Counted from the first letter of the stretch, positions 37,095 to 48,400 are shown. The stretch: DNA of 64,000 bases from Gammaproteobacteria bacterium (GCA_022600955.1 JAHZJK010000024.1:58003-122002), one strand, 5' to 3'. The notes: a model not told the origin generated them from the sequence alone. Program-made: numbers and translations.

Positions 37095-38168
37095 ATGACC
37101 ATAGTCGAAGGCAAAGTCGAGACTCTCAAGGAGCTAAATAGGGCCTTGCGCAGGAGCGGAGTATCGAGATTCAACTCGGTAGGTGAACTTACAAAATTTC
37201 AACGAGAATTCGAGACCGAGAAAAGTCTACTTCCAGAACGGATAGAGCAAGCCGTAGCGAAAGAGATCCATGACTCGCAAGCTACACTTAATAAGGCGCA
37301 GGAGGCTCATAAGGAGTTAAGAAAACAAGTCCGTGCCGATCAAGAACAAAAGATCCTCCAACTAAAAGAAGGAGTGGCGCGGGCTAGAAGGAAGGGCGCT
37401 GAGCGTTCTGTGTTCAGGTTCTTCTTCTCGCTCAGAGCCTCTTCGCTTTCCAGAAAAGCAGCCCGCCTGGAACGCAATCTGAAAAAGACCGTTGAGAAAA
37501 AGACTTGCGGGTTAAAGAAGACGGTCGCAAGACAAAGCGCCGATGTCGACAATCTGAGAAAGAACAAAGAGTCGCTGACCTCGCAGCGCTACGAACTCTC
37601 TCTTCGGGATCTAAACCATACGAAGGAGGTTGTCGATGGCCTTTACACTCTGGTTGCGGGAGCAATAGGCGAGACCTCTGTTGTTCGTGCTTTGCGAGAG
37701 TTGTCTGACGACTACTACTTAATCAACGATTTTTCAGTAAAGTTCAATCCGCCCATCTACAACAAGGCGGAAAGTGACAGGATCTACAGCGTCCAGATCG
37801 ATCACCTTCTGATCGGAAGATCAGGGATATTTCTTCTGGAAACCAAAAACTGGAGCAGGTCTTCGGTACAGAACCTTGACCTGAGGTCGCCGGTTGAGCA
37901 GGTAAAGAGAACGGGTTTCGCTCTTTTTGTGATGTTGAATAGCGACGCAGGTGAGAAGAGCCTTAAGCTTGCGCGACATCATTGGGGCGCCAAGAAAATC
38001 CCGATTAGAAACGTCATCGTGATGACCAATGAGAAGCCTCGGGAAGAATTCAAGTACGTGAAGGTCCTTTCCCTGAGTGAGCTAGTTGGATATATCGAGT
38101 ACTTTAATCAGACATTTAGCGACGACGAAGTCAGAATTATTTTCGAGTTTCTCAAGAAAAAGAGTTAG
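37095..38168 (+). CDS. Coiled-coil NERD-domain protein, predicted nuclease
   Basis: Long Lys/Glu-rich coiled coil, then AGAIGETSVVRALRELSDDYYLINDFSV...VQIDHLLIGRSGIFLLETKNWS (NERD core). Confidence 0.8.
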   Translation: MTIVEGKVETLKELNRALRRSGVSRFNSVGELTKFQREFETEKSLLPERIEQAVAKEIHDSQATLNKAQEAHKELRKQVRADQEQKILQLKEGVARARRKGAERSVFRFFFSLRASSLSRKAARLERNLKKTVEKKTCGLKKTVARQSADVDNLRKNKESLTSQRYELSLRDLNHTKEVVDGLYTLVAGAIGETSVVRALRELSDDYYLINDFSVKFNPPIYNKAESDRIYSVQIDHLLIGRSGIFLLETKNWSRSSVQNLDLRSPVEQVKRTGFALFVMLNSDAGEKSLKLARHHWGAKKIPIRNVIVMTNEKPREEFKYVKVLSLSELVGYIEYFNQTFSDDEVRIIFEFLKKKS

Positions 38169-38669
38169 TTGAGCGCAGCGTAGGCGCCGCACCCGCCGTC
38201 CTCGCCTCGCGCTCGCGCTGCGTCACAAGAAACGGGCCGATACTGTGCCACGAGCGCTGCTAAAGAACCCAATTAGTGCGTCGAAAGGATTGCCTGCCTT
38301 TGTTCTCGATGTTCCGATACGCGGACTACTAATTCGCTGTGCGTAGTTTTGGGGCGTGAGCTTCCGCGCGGTTCCGCAGCGATGGGCCCTGAATCTTCAT
38401 CGAAACGTCGATTCCCGCACGATCTGGGCTGGCTGGTGAGGCCAGGTAAGCCTTCTGAAGCAAGAATGCGAACAAACATCTCCCGTTCGCGCGCGCACGC
38501 GCGTAGGCCGCACAAACCGCACAGTTTGTTCGTGACCAAAATGGCTTACCTAAGCCGTTCCTGCTTGAACCAAATGCGAGACAAGCAGATTTTGTTCAAT
38601 TCCCGTTGACAGTTCGTTCTGTTTATACCAATCTTTGTTCCAAGTTGTTTCATAGAGAGGAGCAAGACA

Positions 38670-39308
38670 ATGACGAACGTATACGGAACACCTGAGAAGG
38701 CTCAAAGAAAGAAACGTTTGTTCCAAATAGGAATGGAGACACTTGAGGCCCACGGGTACAAGATAGAGAGGGTTTCTGGGTCCGGAAAGTCCAGCGTTCG
38801 TCGAATAACGAAAGGTGGCGAGAGCAAGATCGTGACTATCCGAACTACTCAAGATCAAGCGATAGCTTTTCCGCGGCTCCAGGACGACAGTGGTTGGAAG
38901 ACGCTCGACGAAGTTCAAATGGTCATCGCAGTCTCGGTAGACGACAAGAAAGATCCGAAAAACGGGTTGGTCCATTTCTTGGACGGCGATGATATGCGTG
39001 ACCGATTCAATCGGGCCTACAAGGCTAGAATCGATGCCGGCCGCTCAATCCCCTTGGGGCGAGGGGTATGGTTGGGTCTCTATCGAAATGAAGAAGACGG
39101 TGACAACGTTCGCTTTGTTGGCGCAGGTGCTGGATTAGAAAATAAGCCGGTCGCCACCGTTCCCCTAGAACCAATTGATGCTGTCGATTGGGAAGGGAAA
39201 AAAGGTCAGGTGGCGGCAAAAGGTCTGACCATTTCGGAAGCCAAGCATCTACTAGCAATCTCCCTAGGTGTCGATGAGGAGAGCATAAAGATCGTTGTCG
39301 AAGCATGA
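38670..39308 (+). CDS. Hypothetical protein
   Basis: 212-aa ORF, stop just before the nuclease-like gene; no family recognised. Confidence 0.6.
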   Translation: MTNVYGTPEKAQRKKRLFQIGMETLEAHGYKIERVSGSGKSSVRRITKGGESKIVTIRTTQDQAIAFPRLQDDSGWKTLDEVQMVIAVSVDDKKDPKNGLVHFLDGDDMRDRFNRAYKARIDAGRSIPLGRGVWLGLYRNEEDGDNVRFVGAGAGLENKPVATVPLEPIDAVDWEGKKGQVAAKGLTISEAKHLLAISLGVDEESIKIVVEA

Positions 39309-39351
39309 CGACGCGTCAAATCGAGAAATCGAACTAGAAAAGAGAATATTG

Positions 39352-40614
39352 ATGAGTATCTTCTCCAAAGAAGCTGAAATGCAGGATTGGCTCGCGAAGC
39401 AGCTGGAGACCTGCGACGGTCTTGGTGATCTCATAACCAACACTGAATCAATCGACAACTTAGAGCCGAAGACTTTGGAGGAACAGAAAGTTCTTAGCAG
39501 TTACAAGGCTTGCCTGTCGGCGCTTTATCTTACAGAGGTGGTCTCCGATAACTCCAATATCTCGCTTAACAAAGGCGACAGCCTAAAACCAGATTTCGTC
39601 CTGTACTCGCCCGAGTCAGAAGGGATCGTTATCGTCGAACTAAAAAACATTCCTGGTCCCACACGGCAAGCTGGAACCGAGCTCGGTGCTTATGCAGGAG
39701 AGATCAGATCGATAATCCCATTCCTCTCCGAGGGAGACCTGTTTCACGTCATAGTATCTCCATATTGGCCAGCACTGCTTCGGCACTTTGTTTTTCATGA
39801 AATATTCTGGCATCAGAAGAATCTTATTTGTCTAGAACCAAAACGTATCGACGGCGATATTCGACTCGCGGTCAAGCCGGTAGAGGAGATCCTCGAAGCC
39901 GACACCGCAACGCGAATTAGTGCCGATCATATCGCTGGGTATCAGCTTTGCTTGTATGACAACGAACTCTACGCGGGCGGAAGCAGAGATAGATTGGATG
40001 AATTCATGCCGCAGATGAGGTCTGCACTGTCGGTCATGGCAGCAGAGGGTAATAGACAGAAAGGCCACGGTTTCGCTTTTCTTTGGAGGGATCTTTGGGA
40101 ACAGAGTCTGGCGCCTTACAGTATCTCAATGTTCAACTTCGCTCCGTTTCAGTCGATCGAGCGATTTCTTCATGGCGTCGAAAGTCTCGAGTCGCTGACT
40201 GGTATTCAACAACGCTTTATTCGACTTATGCGAGAGAACGACCCCTCTGGGCATGGACAGTCGTTTTCCAGAATTACGAAAGCTGGTATTCGGTTTCTAG
40301 ACAACGTATGCAGTCCTCGGATGGAAGGATTTATGGACTGGGATCAATTGGCAGAAATAATGCAGAATCGTTGGGATCCAATTGCCTTTCAAGGGTGGGG
40401 ATCGTTCGGCGATATATACAACGAGCGCCTGATAGAGGAGTACTCATCCGGCGACACAACCGTGGAAATGACTTGCCCCTTGTTAGGCCTACAGGTCGTG
40501 AATGAGTTGATTGATGATGATTATGAATTCATCCGTCTAAACTATATAGATTTCGACGGCCAAGATAATCTCGAATGCCTTGACGAAGTCGACGAGGAAT
40601 TTGATGCCGATTAG
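39352..40614 (+). CDS. PD-(D/E)XK-like predicted nuclease
   Basis: LKPDFVLYSPESEGIVIVELKNIPGPTRQAGTELGAYAGEIRS: D...ELK pattern plus downstream Q/E. ATG at 39352 preferred over TTG at 39295. Confidence 0.6.
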   Translation: MSIFSKEAEMQDWLAKQLETCDGLGDLITNTESIDNLEPKTLEEQKVLSSYKACLSALYLTEVVSDNSNISLNKGDSLKPDFVLYSPESEGIVIVELKNIPGPTRQAGTELGAYAGEIRSIIPFLSEGDLFHVIVSPYWPALLRHFVFHEIFWHQKNLICLEPKRIDGDIRLAVKPVEEILEADTATRISADHIAGYQLCLYDNELYAGGSRDRLDEFMPQMRSALSVMAAEGNRQKGHGFAFLWRDLWEQSLAPYSISMFNFAPFQSIERFLHGVESLESLTGIQQRFIRLMRENDPSGHGQSFSRITKAGIRFLDNVCSPRMEGFMDWDQLAEIMQNRWDPIAFQGWGSFGDIYNERLIEEYSSGDTTVEMTCPLLGLQVVNELIDDDYEFIRLNYIDFDGQDNLECLDEVDEEFDAD

Positions 40615-40640
40615 AGGGTGGCTCGCGAGGTGCTAGTCTC

Positions 40641-41771
40641 TTAATCGAAGAGTACGTAAGCCTCGGCCGCAACTAGATTTTCAATAGCCTCGGCGTATTG
40701 TCGTACATGCTCGACCAACGCATCCGGATGCGTGTAGACCTGACCGATTCCAGGAACAGCATGCGTCATCAAGAGTCGTTGCTCCATAAACGGCACGCCC
40801 GCCTTGATTGCGAGTGTTGTCCAGTTATGGCGGAGTTGATGGGTTCCGTACCCAAACCTGCGGTACCACACTGTGCTCAGCGGCCTTGAAACAGGATTGC
40901 CGGGCCATAGCCATTCGCTTGCCGAGGGCGCATCAAGATACCGTTCAAACAAGTGGGCGAGCCTCGGCCCAATCGGTAATGTCGCGCCGTTCTTCATCGT
41001 TTTCACGTGTGTTAACCGGATAGTACGCGCCTCTAGATCTATGTCTTGCCGACGCATGGCTCTAATCGATGAGGCTCTAGCGGCGGTCAAGAGTGACATC
41101 GTCCATATAGTCCGCCACATCATTTGCAATTCAACGACGTTCTTGGCGAACTCTTCCAGGTCTACTAATTCGGGTTCACGCTTGGGATTTGACGGAATCA
41201 CCACGAACTGACACGGGTTCTCCTTCATTCCTTCATCCATACGCATAGCGTGCGATAGCGTTAGACGTAGAACCCGGAGCGCACCGCTCGCCATAGTCTT
41301 GCCACGTTTCTGCAAGCGCGACTTAAGAGTACGAACGTCATCACGAGTAATGTCGCGGGGGTGAAGGTTGCGGTAGGGATAGAGCGTATTGCGTTTCTTG
41401 TTAGTCCAGTGACGCCGATAGTCATCTTCTGTCCGTTCGGCTAGGGAGCGTTCGCAGATGTGATCTTCAATGACATCAATCATCGTCAAATTCTTTGCGT
41501 TCTTGGTCTCCGCGTTAGGATCAATACCCGAACGAACTTGGGTCTGAGCTAGTGCCGCTGCCGAACGCGCCTCTTTCAGCGTCATGTCCCCTTGCTTTCC
41601 GAGGGTAACCCTAATGGTACGTACGAACCTGCCATTCCTACGAAGGTCAGTTTGATATGCCCAGGTCGTAGGTCCTTTCCTTCCGAGAGCTAGCAGCCCC
41701 TTGAAGCGGTCGTCGCGAAGAATCTTACTGGGTTGGAGCTTGGCAGCAGTAGTCTCTGTAAGTTTAGTCAT
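40641..41771 (-). CDS. int: Tyrosine recombinase/integrase
   Basis: Catalytic core: LLTAARASSIRAMRRQDID (R), YGTHQLRHNWTTLAIKAGVPFMEQRLLMTHAVPGIGQVYTHPD (HxLRH...H...Y). Confidence 0.92.
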   Translation of the reverse strand: MTKLTETTAAKLQPSKILRDDRFKGLLALGRKGPTTWAYQTDLRRNGRFVRTIRVTLGKQGDMTLKEARSAAALAQTQVRSGIDPNAETKNAKNLTMIDVIEDHICERSLAERTEDDYRRHWTNKKRNTLYPYRNLHPRDITRDDVRTLKSRLQKRGKTMASGALRVLRLTLSHAMRMDEGMKENPCQFVVIPSNPKREPELVDLEEFAKNVVELQMMWRTIWTMSLLTAARASSIRAMRRQDIDLEARTIRLTHVKTMKNGATLPIGPRLAHLFERYLDAPSASEWLWPGNPVSRPLSTVWYRRFGYGTHQLRHNWTTLAIKAGVPFMEQRLLMTHAVPGIGQVYTHPDALVEHVRQYAEAIENLVAAEAYVLFD

Positions 41772-41898
41772 GTGCCTTTCATCTAACGTGGATAGCTGAT
41801 ACAGCGATCAGCACCGTTCTGAAAGGCATATATTGTCGTGATAGCTCCGCTCAAGGAGCCCTCAACTCAAGTGAATACAGCTACTTATGTGATTGGCG

Positions 41899-41920
41899 GA
41901 GCAGCTGAAAATCCGCGTGT
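41899..41920 (+). other. Decayed tRNA-Phe fragment / distal att site
   Basis: GAGCAG-CTGAAAATCCGCGTGT equals tRNA-Phe GAGCAG-[cgga]-CTGAAAATCCGCGTGT with a 4-nt deletion; 134 nt upstream of the integrase start. Confidence 0.7.
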
Positions 41921-42100
41921 TTCGCTAGTTCGTCCAGCTTGGCATTCAGTTCAGCATTCTATTTCGGACGGTTCAACCGAGCAGCGAAGCGACGACAGGC
42001 GCGAAACACCCTCGGTGCATTCTTACACAGATCAAAAATGGGGAGAACGAAGTTCAGAAGGTGCTGTACTATTTAAGGCAACCATGAGAGCGAACATTCG

Positions 42101-44779
42101 ATGGATCTGAAGAAGGTTGAAGCCGCTTTTCACCACGCGCTTTCGTTACAGGGTAGTGCGCGTGAAACGTATCTCGAGAGACTGCACAAAGAAGATGCCG
42201 ACCTTGCCAGCGCGGTCGGCGATCTTGTCAGAAATACGTGCGGCGGTGATGATGCGTTCCTGCGAGCGCCGATAGAAGCCTCTGCGGCGGAGCTGAGCGA
42301 AACTGCAGTTGATCCGTGGCTAGGCAGGGAACTAGGCCCTTATCGGATCGTTGAACGGATCGCCGCCGGCGGCATGGGCGCCGTGTTTCTCGCCGAGCGC
42401 TCCGATGATCAGTTCGAGCAGCGGGTCGCGATAAAAATCATGACATCGCAGCTGCTGGACGACAATGCGATTGAACGATTCAAGGCCGAGCGACAAATAC
42501 TCGCAAGCCTGCAGCATCCTTATATCGCGCAGCTTTTGGATGGCGGCACTACGGATGAGGGGTTGCCGTATCTCGTAATGGAACACATCGATGGTTCACC
42601 GATCGATATCCACTGCGACGAGCATGCCTTGACGGTACCTGAGCGACTGGCGCTTTTCCGAAAGACGACGCAGGCGATAGACTTCGCCCACCGTAGCCTG
42701 ATCGTGCACCGAGACATTAAGCCATCGAATATTCTCGTGACCGGCGACGGCACGCCGAAACTACTGGATTTCGGAATAGCAAAACTCCTGGGGCCAACGT
42801 CGCGGCAGGTGATGGGGGGGCAAACGCAAGTCGGTCGTCGTGTCCTGACGCTCGAATACGCGAGTCCAGAGCAAGTTCGAGCGGAAAGGGTGACGACGGC
42901 GACCGATGTCTATTCGCTGGGTGTTTTGCTGTATCAATTGCTCACAGGTCAGTCGCCCTACGACTTTTCCGACAATAGTGGTGCCAGTATCGAACACCAG
43001 ATTCTGGATACAGCGCCCGAAAAACCCAGTAGCAAGGTCACCGGTGCCTATAAAACGGCGGACTCTATCGGTCGAACGCGGTCGACGACGCTGAGCAGTT
43101 TACGACGGCGTCTTTCGGGCGACGTCGACAACATCGTGCTTATGGCGCTGCAGAAAGATCCCGAGCGACGCTACAAGACAGCCAGTGACTTCTCTGCTGA
43201 TATTGGCCGTTACCTCAATGACAAACCCGTGCGGGCGCGGGGTGACAACTGGGTCTACAAGGGTCGTAAGTTCGTTGTGCGAAACGCAAAAGCGCTGTCG
43301 CTAACCGCACTGGTCCTGGTGGGCGCGGTCGGTCTTGTGAGCTACTACACCTTGCAGCTCGCCGACGAGCGTGACAAAGCAAACCTGGCGGCAGCCGAGT
43401 CAGAGCAGGTGGCGGATTTTCTCACGGACCTTTTTGCGAGTTCATCACCGCACGCGGCGAAAGGTCAGGACATAACAGCCATCGACTTGCTGGAGCAAGG
43501 CAGTGAACAGATTAATGAGTTGAATGACCAACCGCGGCTACAGGCAGCGCTCAGTCGTATTATGGCCGGTAGCTATACTGCGCTTGGTGACACAGCACGT
43601 TCAATTCCGATGTTGCAAAAGGCAATAGACGCACAGGAATTGATGCAACCTCGCGACGAAATTGCGATTGCCTATGCATTGCATGACCTTGCCGAAGCAT
43701 TTCGGCAGCGCGGGCAGCTGGACGAGGCGGAAGATCGAATGCGCCGTGCACTAACGTACCGCATCAACAATTTCGGGCCAGAGCACGGTTTGGTCGGCTA
43801 CACCTATGCTCGCCTCGGCGTAATACTGCAGGATGGGCGGAAGTCGGAACAGGCATTGGCGCTGCAACGTCGCGGATTGGAGGTCATGATCGGATACGGG
43901 CATGGTGACAACTTCGCCGCAATCGATATTCGCGGCAACATGGGCAACGCGTTGGCGAGCCTCGGGCGTTACGATGAAGCCAGACCGTTGCTGGAAAAGA
44001 CGGTCGAAATGTCCGAGCGGGTAGAAGGTCAAATGGCACCACGCACGATAATCAGAAGAAGCAATCTCGGTAGAGCGCTGCTGGTTCTTGGCGACTATCA
44101 ATCGGCCGATGAAATCTTTGCCGATGGCATTGAGCGGGGCGCTGCAGTCTGGCCGGAGAACTACTATGTCATTGCTTCGATGACAGCATTACGTGGCACG
44201 GCGCTGCGCAAGATGGGCCGACTGGATGAGTCGCTTCAACAATACGAGCGAGCTGCCGAAATCACACGGTCTCGGGTCGGTGAAGGCGATATCCGGTACG
44301 TCGATCGATTGTACGGGTTCGGTCGAATCTATACGGCATTGGAACGACACGACGACGCGGAGCTTGCATACCTGCGTGCAATCGAACTCGCCACCGAATT
44401 GCAGGGCGAAAACGGGTATAAGGCAACGCTGACGCGTGTCATGCTTGGCCAACACTACGTCATACGTGGGAGAGCCGAAGCGGCGATAGCGGTCTTGCGT
44501 CAAGCCATCAATTCATTGGAGCTGCTCAACGTAAATTACAAGGTCGCGCTTCATCAGGCACTGGGTGAGGCACTTAGCCTTCGCGGGCGTTACGAGGAGG
44601 CGGAGACTCTATTGCTGGATGCGTTAGCGACGAAAGAAGCGTCGACTGGATCCTATCCGGAGACGCTGTTGCCCAGTTTGAATGCACTAGAGTCGCACTA
44701 CCAGCGAACGGGCGACTTAAATGAGTCACAGCGTTACGCCGTGCGAGTGCAAGCGATTACACCCTCGTTAGGGCACTAG
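42101..44779 (+). CDS. Ser/Thr protein kinase with C-terminal TPR domain
   Basis: YRIVERIAAGGMGAVFLAERSDDQFEQRVAIKIM, HRDIKPSNILV, LLDFGIAKLL, YASPEQVRAERVTTATDVYSLGVLLYQLLTGQSPY; TM at ALSLTALVLVGAVGLVSYYTL, then TPRs. Confidence 0.95.
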   Translation: MDLKKVEAAFHHALSLQGSARETYLERLHKEDADLASAVGDLVRNTCGGDDAFLRAPIEASAAELSETAVDPWLGRELGPYRIVERIAAGGMGAVFLAERSDDQFEQRVAIKIMTSQLLDDNAIERFKAERQILASLQHPYIAQLLDGGTTDEGLPYLVMEHIDGSPIDIHCDEHALTVPERLALFRKTTQAIDFAHRSLIVHRDIKPSNILVTGDGTPKLLDFGIAKLLGPTSRQVMGGQTQVGRRVLTLEYASPEQVRAERVTTATDVYSLGVLLYQLLTGQSPYDFSDNSGASIEHQILDTAPEKPSSKVTGAYKTADSIGRTRSTTLSSLRRRLSGDVDNIVLMALQKDPERRYKTASDFSADIGRYLNDKPVRARGDNWVYKGRKFVVRNAKALSLTALVLVGAVGLVSYYTLQLADERDKANLAAAESEQVADFLTDLFASSSPHAAKGQDITAIDLLEQGSEQINELNDQPRLQAALSRIMAGSYTALGDTARSIPMLQKAIDAQELMQPRDEIAIAYALHDLAEAFRQRGQLDEAEDRMRRALTYRINNFGPEHGLVGYTYARLGVILQDGRKSEQALALQRRGLEVMIGYGHGDNFAAIDIRGNMGNALASLGRYDEARPLLEKTVEMSERVEGQMAPRTIIRRSNLGRALLVLGDYQSADEIFADGIERGAAVWPENYYVIASMTALRGTALRKMGRLDESLQQYERAAEITRSRVGEGDIRYVDRLYGFGRIYTALERHDDAELAYLRAIELATELQGENGYKATLTRVMLGQHYVIRGRAEAAIAVLRQAINSLELLNVNYKVALHQALGEALSLRGRYEEAETLLLDALATKEASTGSYPETLLPSLNALESHYQRTGDLNESQRYAVRVQAITPSLGH

Positions 44780-45333
44780 TTCTTTGCCAACGCATCTTTG
44801 AGCCAGGCTCGGGCCAACCGTAAGTCCCGATCGATCGTACTACTGGACAAGCCAGTTACCGCTTCCATCTCGCGAAACGACAGTCCACCGAAATACTGCA
44901 GCTCAATAAGATTGGCTTTTCTCTCATCGAGTGCAGCAAGGCCTTGCAGGGCCTCCTCAAGGTTGAGCAAATCAGCTTCGGCATCTGCGCCGACATTGGC
45001 CTCGTCGAGTGTCACCTTCACAGCACCGCCACCGCGTTTCTCGGCGCGCCGCGCGTTGGCGTGATTCACCAGCAAGCGCCGCATCATGCGTGCTGCCAGT
45101 GAGTAGAAATGTGCGCGATCTTGCCAATCGACATCAACGTCGATGAGCTTGACGAAAGCCTCGTGAACCAGTGCGGTGGGCTGCAATGTGTGCCCGCTGT
45201 TCTCTGAACGGAACAATCGCTTTGCCATTCGCATGAGCTCGTCATAGACGATCGGCGTCAGCGCCGCCTCCGCGTCCTTGTCGCCAGAACTCCACTGATT
45301 TAACAGTTGCGTTATTTGGGGCGGCTGAGCCAT
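44776..45333 (-). CDS. ECF-type RNA polymerase sigma factor
   Basis: ITQLLNQWSSGDKDAEAALTPIVYDELMRMAKRLFRSE...LQPTALVHEAFVKLID...LIELQYFGGLSFREMEAVTGLSSSTIDRDLRLARAWL: sigma2/sigma4 signature. Confidence 0.9.
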   Translation of the reverse strand: MAQPPQITQLLNQWSSGDKDAEAALTPIVYDELMRMAKRLFRSENSGHTLQPTALVHEAFVKLIDVDVDWQDRAHFYSLAARMMRRLLVNHANARRAEKRGGGAVKVTLDEANVGADAEADLLNLEEALQGLAALDERKANLIELQYFGGLSFREMEAVTGLSSSTIDRDLRLARAWLKDALAKN

Positions 45334-45438
45334 TTGTCGATACTAGCACCAGTTTTATCGTGATTTTTGGGCAAAACCGCTAGCGCTTCAGGCTCCTCCG
45401 GGTGAAGGCATTCGTTCGTGCATTTTCGACTGGTTCTA

Positions 45439-45460
45439 TCGATGTGCATTCGATGTGCGT
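45439..45460 (+). repeat. 11-bp tandem repeat upstream of giant surface protein
   Basis: TCGATGTGCAT|TCGATGTGCGT followed by TCGAA. Confidence 0.5.
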
Positions 45461-45486
45461 TCGAACCCACACCAGGAGTAGCAGGC

Positions 45487-48400
45487 ATGCAGGAAATCAG
45501 ACGTCTTGGCCACAGCGCAAACCGCTGGGCGACAAACACCATGACCATCATTTGCGCCGCCGCATTTACGCTGACGGCAGGCCAGGTGGTCGCAGACTCA
45601 CCATTCGACGCAACGCCTGACGACAACCTTGCTGTTGCTGCCACCCAGGGTGCGTTAATGGGTACACATGTCGGCGGTACTATTGGCGGAGTTGCAGCGC
45701 CGAGCTACGTGGGTACCGGATTCGAAATCGCCGCACTCAGCGCGGACCTCGCACTGAAGAATACGCCGCCTGTGATGGAGTTGCCGAGCGATTTTTCCAA
45801 ATTCCCGAACGCTGCCGCAACCGGAAGCGTCACTGGCTACCAGTGCATTTACAAATTTGCTGGCACAATCCGCAAAGGCCAAGACATTACGGATGACGGA
45901 TTTCGCGGTGGTGTTGAGGAAAGCTTTGCCAGCATTTTCTACATTCCGTTTGATCCCCTCGACAAAGTGTATGCCGATCTTGGCACACCCGCGGTATACC
46001 ATCCGCAGGCTGACGTGCGTGTGCGTGCGATCAACCCTTATCTCGGCGAGTTTGCGTACCGCGACTTTGATGATGAACAGGCGCGCCTGTTGCAGAAGCG
46101 GCCTGAGTTTCCGGCCGGTCGCCATACAATTCAATGGGAAGCCAACACGTCCATGAATCTGATCATGGACTTCACACTGCCGTCGTTGTTGATACCGCTG
46201 GGAATCGCCGCGGAAACCTATGTGGGTAAGAGAATCGCCAGCTCGACGCGAGCATCGTTCATTGAGAATGCTGTTGGCACGGCTGCCGAGGCGGGTTTGA
46301 TAGCGGCCGATGTTTCCGGTGCCGCAGCGAAAACGCAGTGGTACGAGGACACGCTGTTTTTTACCGCGGCGAATCGCGGCGCGCAAACGCTCACGGTGTG
46401 GGATTCCAGTCGGCCGTATTTTCGCGACGTAGAAACGAACGCGACCAATATTCGACAACAGTCTATTGAGCTTCAGGCAACCGACTTTGGCGGCGTACGC
46501 CTTGGCCGTGTCGAAACAGCATTGCGGGAAAAGTTCGAAGCCGTCGATGATTGCGGCGAAGAATTCACGATAAGCACAGATGCGGCTTCTTCACGCCTGT
46601 TCACAATCGGTGATGGACCGCACGAGTTGGTTTGGCAGGCGCGAGAGGTCGAGGGCGGACCCTATCATCCGGACATCGCCGAGACATCGACGCAAATTCG
46701 CGAAGGCGAAAATTTCGTCACTCTCTTGACGCAGTTGATCCGTGTCGTCGACACGCAGGCGCCTCTGCTATTGGTACCCGACAGCTTTGCTCAGGAACGA
46801 ACGAGCGCCTGGAATCTTGGCGCAGAATCGTTCCCGCTCGGTCGTCCGCGGATCACGGACTTGGCCGACCCGGCACCCGGCTTCAACAATAATGCGCCAG
46901 ATATGTTGCAGGTCGGCCCTGCTGGTTCCCGTTACGAAATTCAATGGGAAGCGTTTGACAATCAAGGCAACGTTACCGTCGCACCTCCGGAGGACCCGGA
47001 TCGCTATACACAGATCGTGACCTTAAAGCCGCCAGGCATCAATCGACCCCCGACAGCGGAAATCACGAGCGCCACGGCGATAGCGTCGACGGCCGTTGAA
47101 ATTCTTCTTACCGGAACAGATACGGAGGAGCCACGGATTGGTGGCCGTTTCGATCCGCTGGCCTTCGAAATAGAGACATTGCCGCTGGCGGGCCAGTTCG
47201 AAGCACCGTTGCTGCCGTTTTTCATAGATGACTTTCGCCTTACTCCGGTTGGAGAACGCGAAGACAACGACGAGATCACGCGGGTGAGCCCACTGAAGCA
47301 TCTGGCGGATCAATTCCGACTACTTGACGCTGTAGATCGTGGCGCATTTCTTGATCTTGAAATCTGCAATGCACAACCTGGTAGCACGAGTGACACTGAG
47401 TTCGGCGGTGTAATACCAGTGGACTTCGTCTATCGACCAAGTTTTGTCTACGTCGATGATCAGAATAACTACTACTTGCGCGATCATTTCTGGGTCTGCG
47501 GCGAAGGTACAAACGGCGATTTCGACGCGGAGCCGGTGTTATCAAAATTGCCCCGCCTGTCGAAATGGAGTGATGACGGGGAGATGCTTGCGATGCGACC
47601 TCTGTATCCAACGGCGGATCCCGCGCACGACAACAGCAATCTCGATGCGACGTTCTGGCCCAGCGACCGCTTCTCTTTTGAAGAAGGGCGCGTCTGGATC
47701 GGACTGGGCAACGAACCATTTATTAATCAGGGTAACGGCGAGCCGGTGGTTCGCGACTACTTTAGCTATGACGACGACCTGGACGGACATCGCTCTCACG
47801 GGCGAACGGTACTGGAACCTCCGCTCGCGTCCTTTCTCCTGGGTATCGCAGCCGATACCTCACGCGACTTGGTCTACGAGTTGTATCCGTCGGGGTTGCC
47901 GCGTAGCAATACCGTCCGCCGCCGGGATACGTTGCGCGTCAGCCGTTTTCGCGACGACATGCAGGTCGGCGATCCGCGCGAAGAAATCGGCACCTTCTTG
48001 TTCGGCAGTCGTGCGGCTATGACGGGAAGAGACGTGAAAGTAGACAGTGAAGGCAATGTTTACATAGTGGATTGGCAGAACCATCGTGTTCACAAGATTG
48101 CGCCGACGGTGCTGGATGAGAATGGCGAATGGCAACTTGGCGAATACATCGGTTGGATGGGGCGCTGCAGCCAGAACAACCTGAATGATGATGGCGTGCC
48201 ATACAGCGCATGCGACGAGGCCAATGAAGTGTCTTATGGCTATGCCTGCGACGATTTGAAGTGCCAGGGCTATGCAGGCGGGGGGCCGTTCCCGCCGCCG
48301 CCCGCACTGTCTGGCGATCAGCCGGGACAGTTCGAGACCCCGAACAGTATCGCAATCGGGCCCGGCGATATTCTCTACGTTGCCGATACCGGAAACTCTC

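Noticed and set aside
38170-38669. Several small ORFs and CG-rich runs in the 500-nt gap
   Set aside because: No ribosome-binding site, domain or conserved structure supports coding or ncRNA; left as unannotated.
41838-42110. 90-aa ORF spanning the distal att fragment
   Set aside because: Overlaps the start of the kinase gene and includes the decayed tRNA piece; likely fortuitous.
45655-46458. 267-aa minus-strand ORF in the giant surface gene
   Set aside because: Antisense to a continuous long reading frame; no supporting features.
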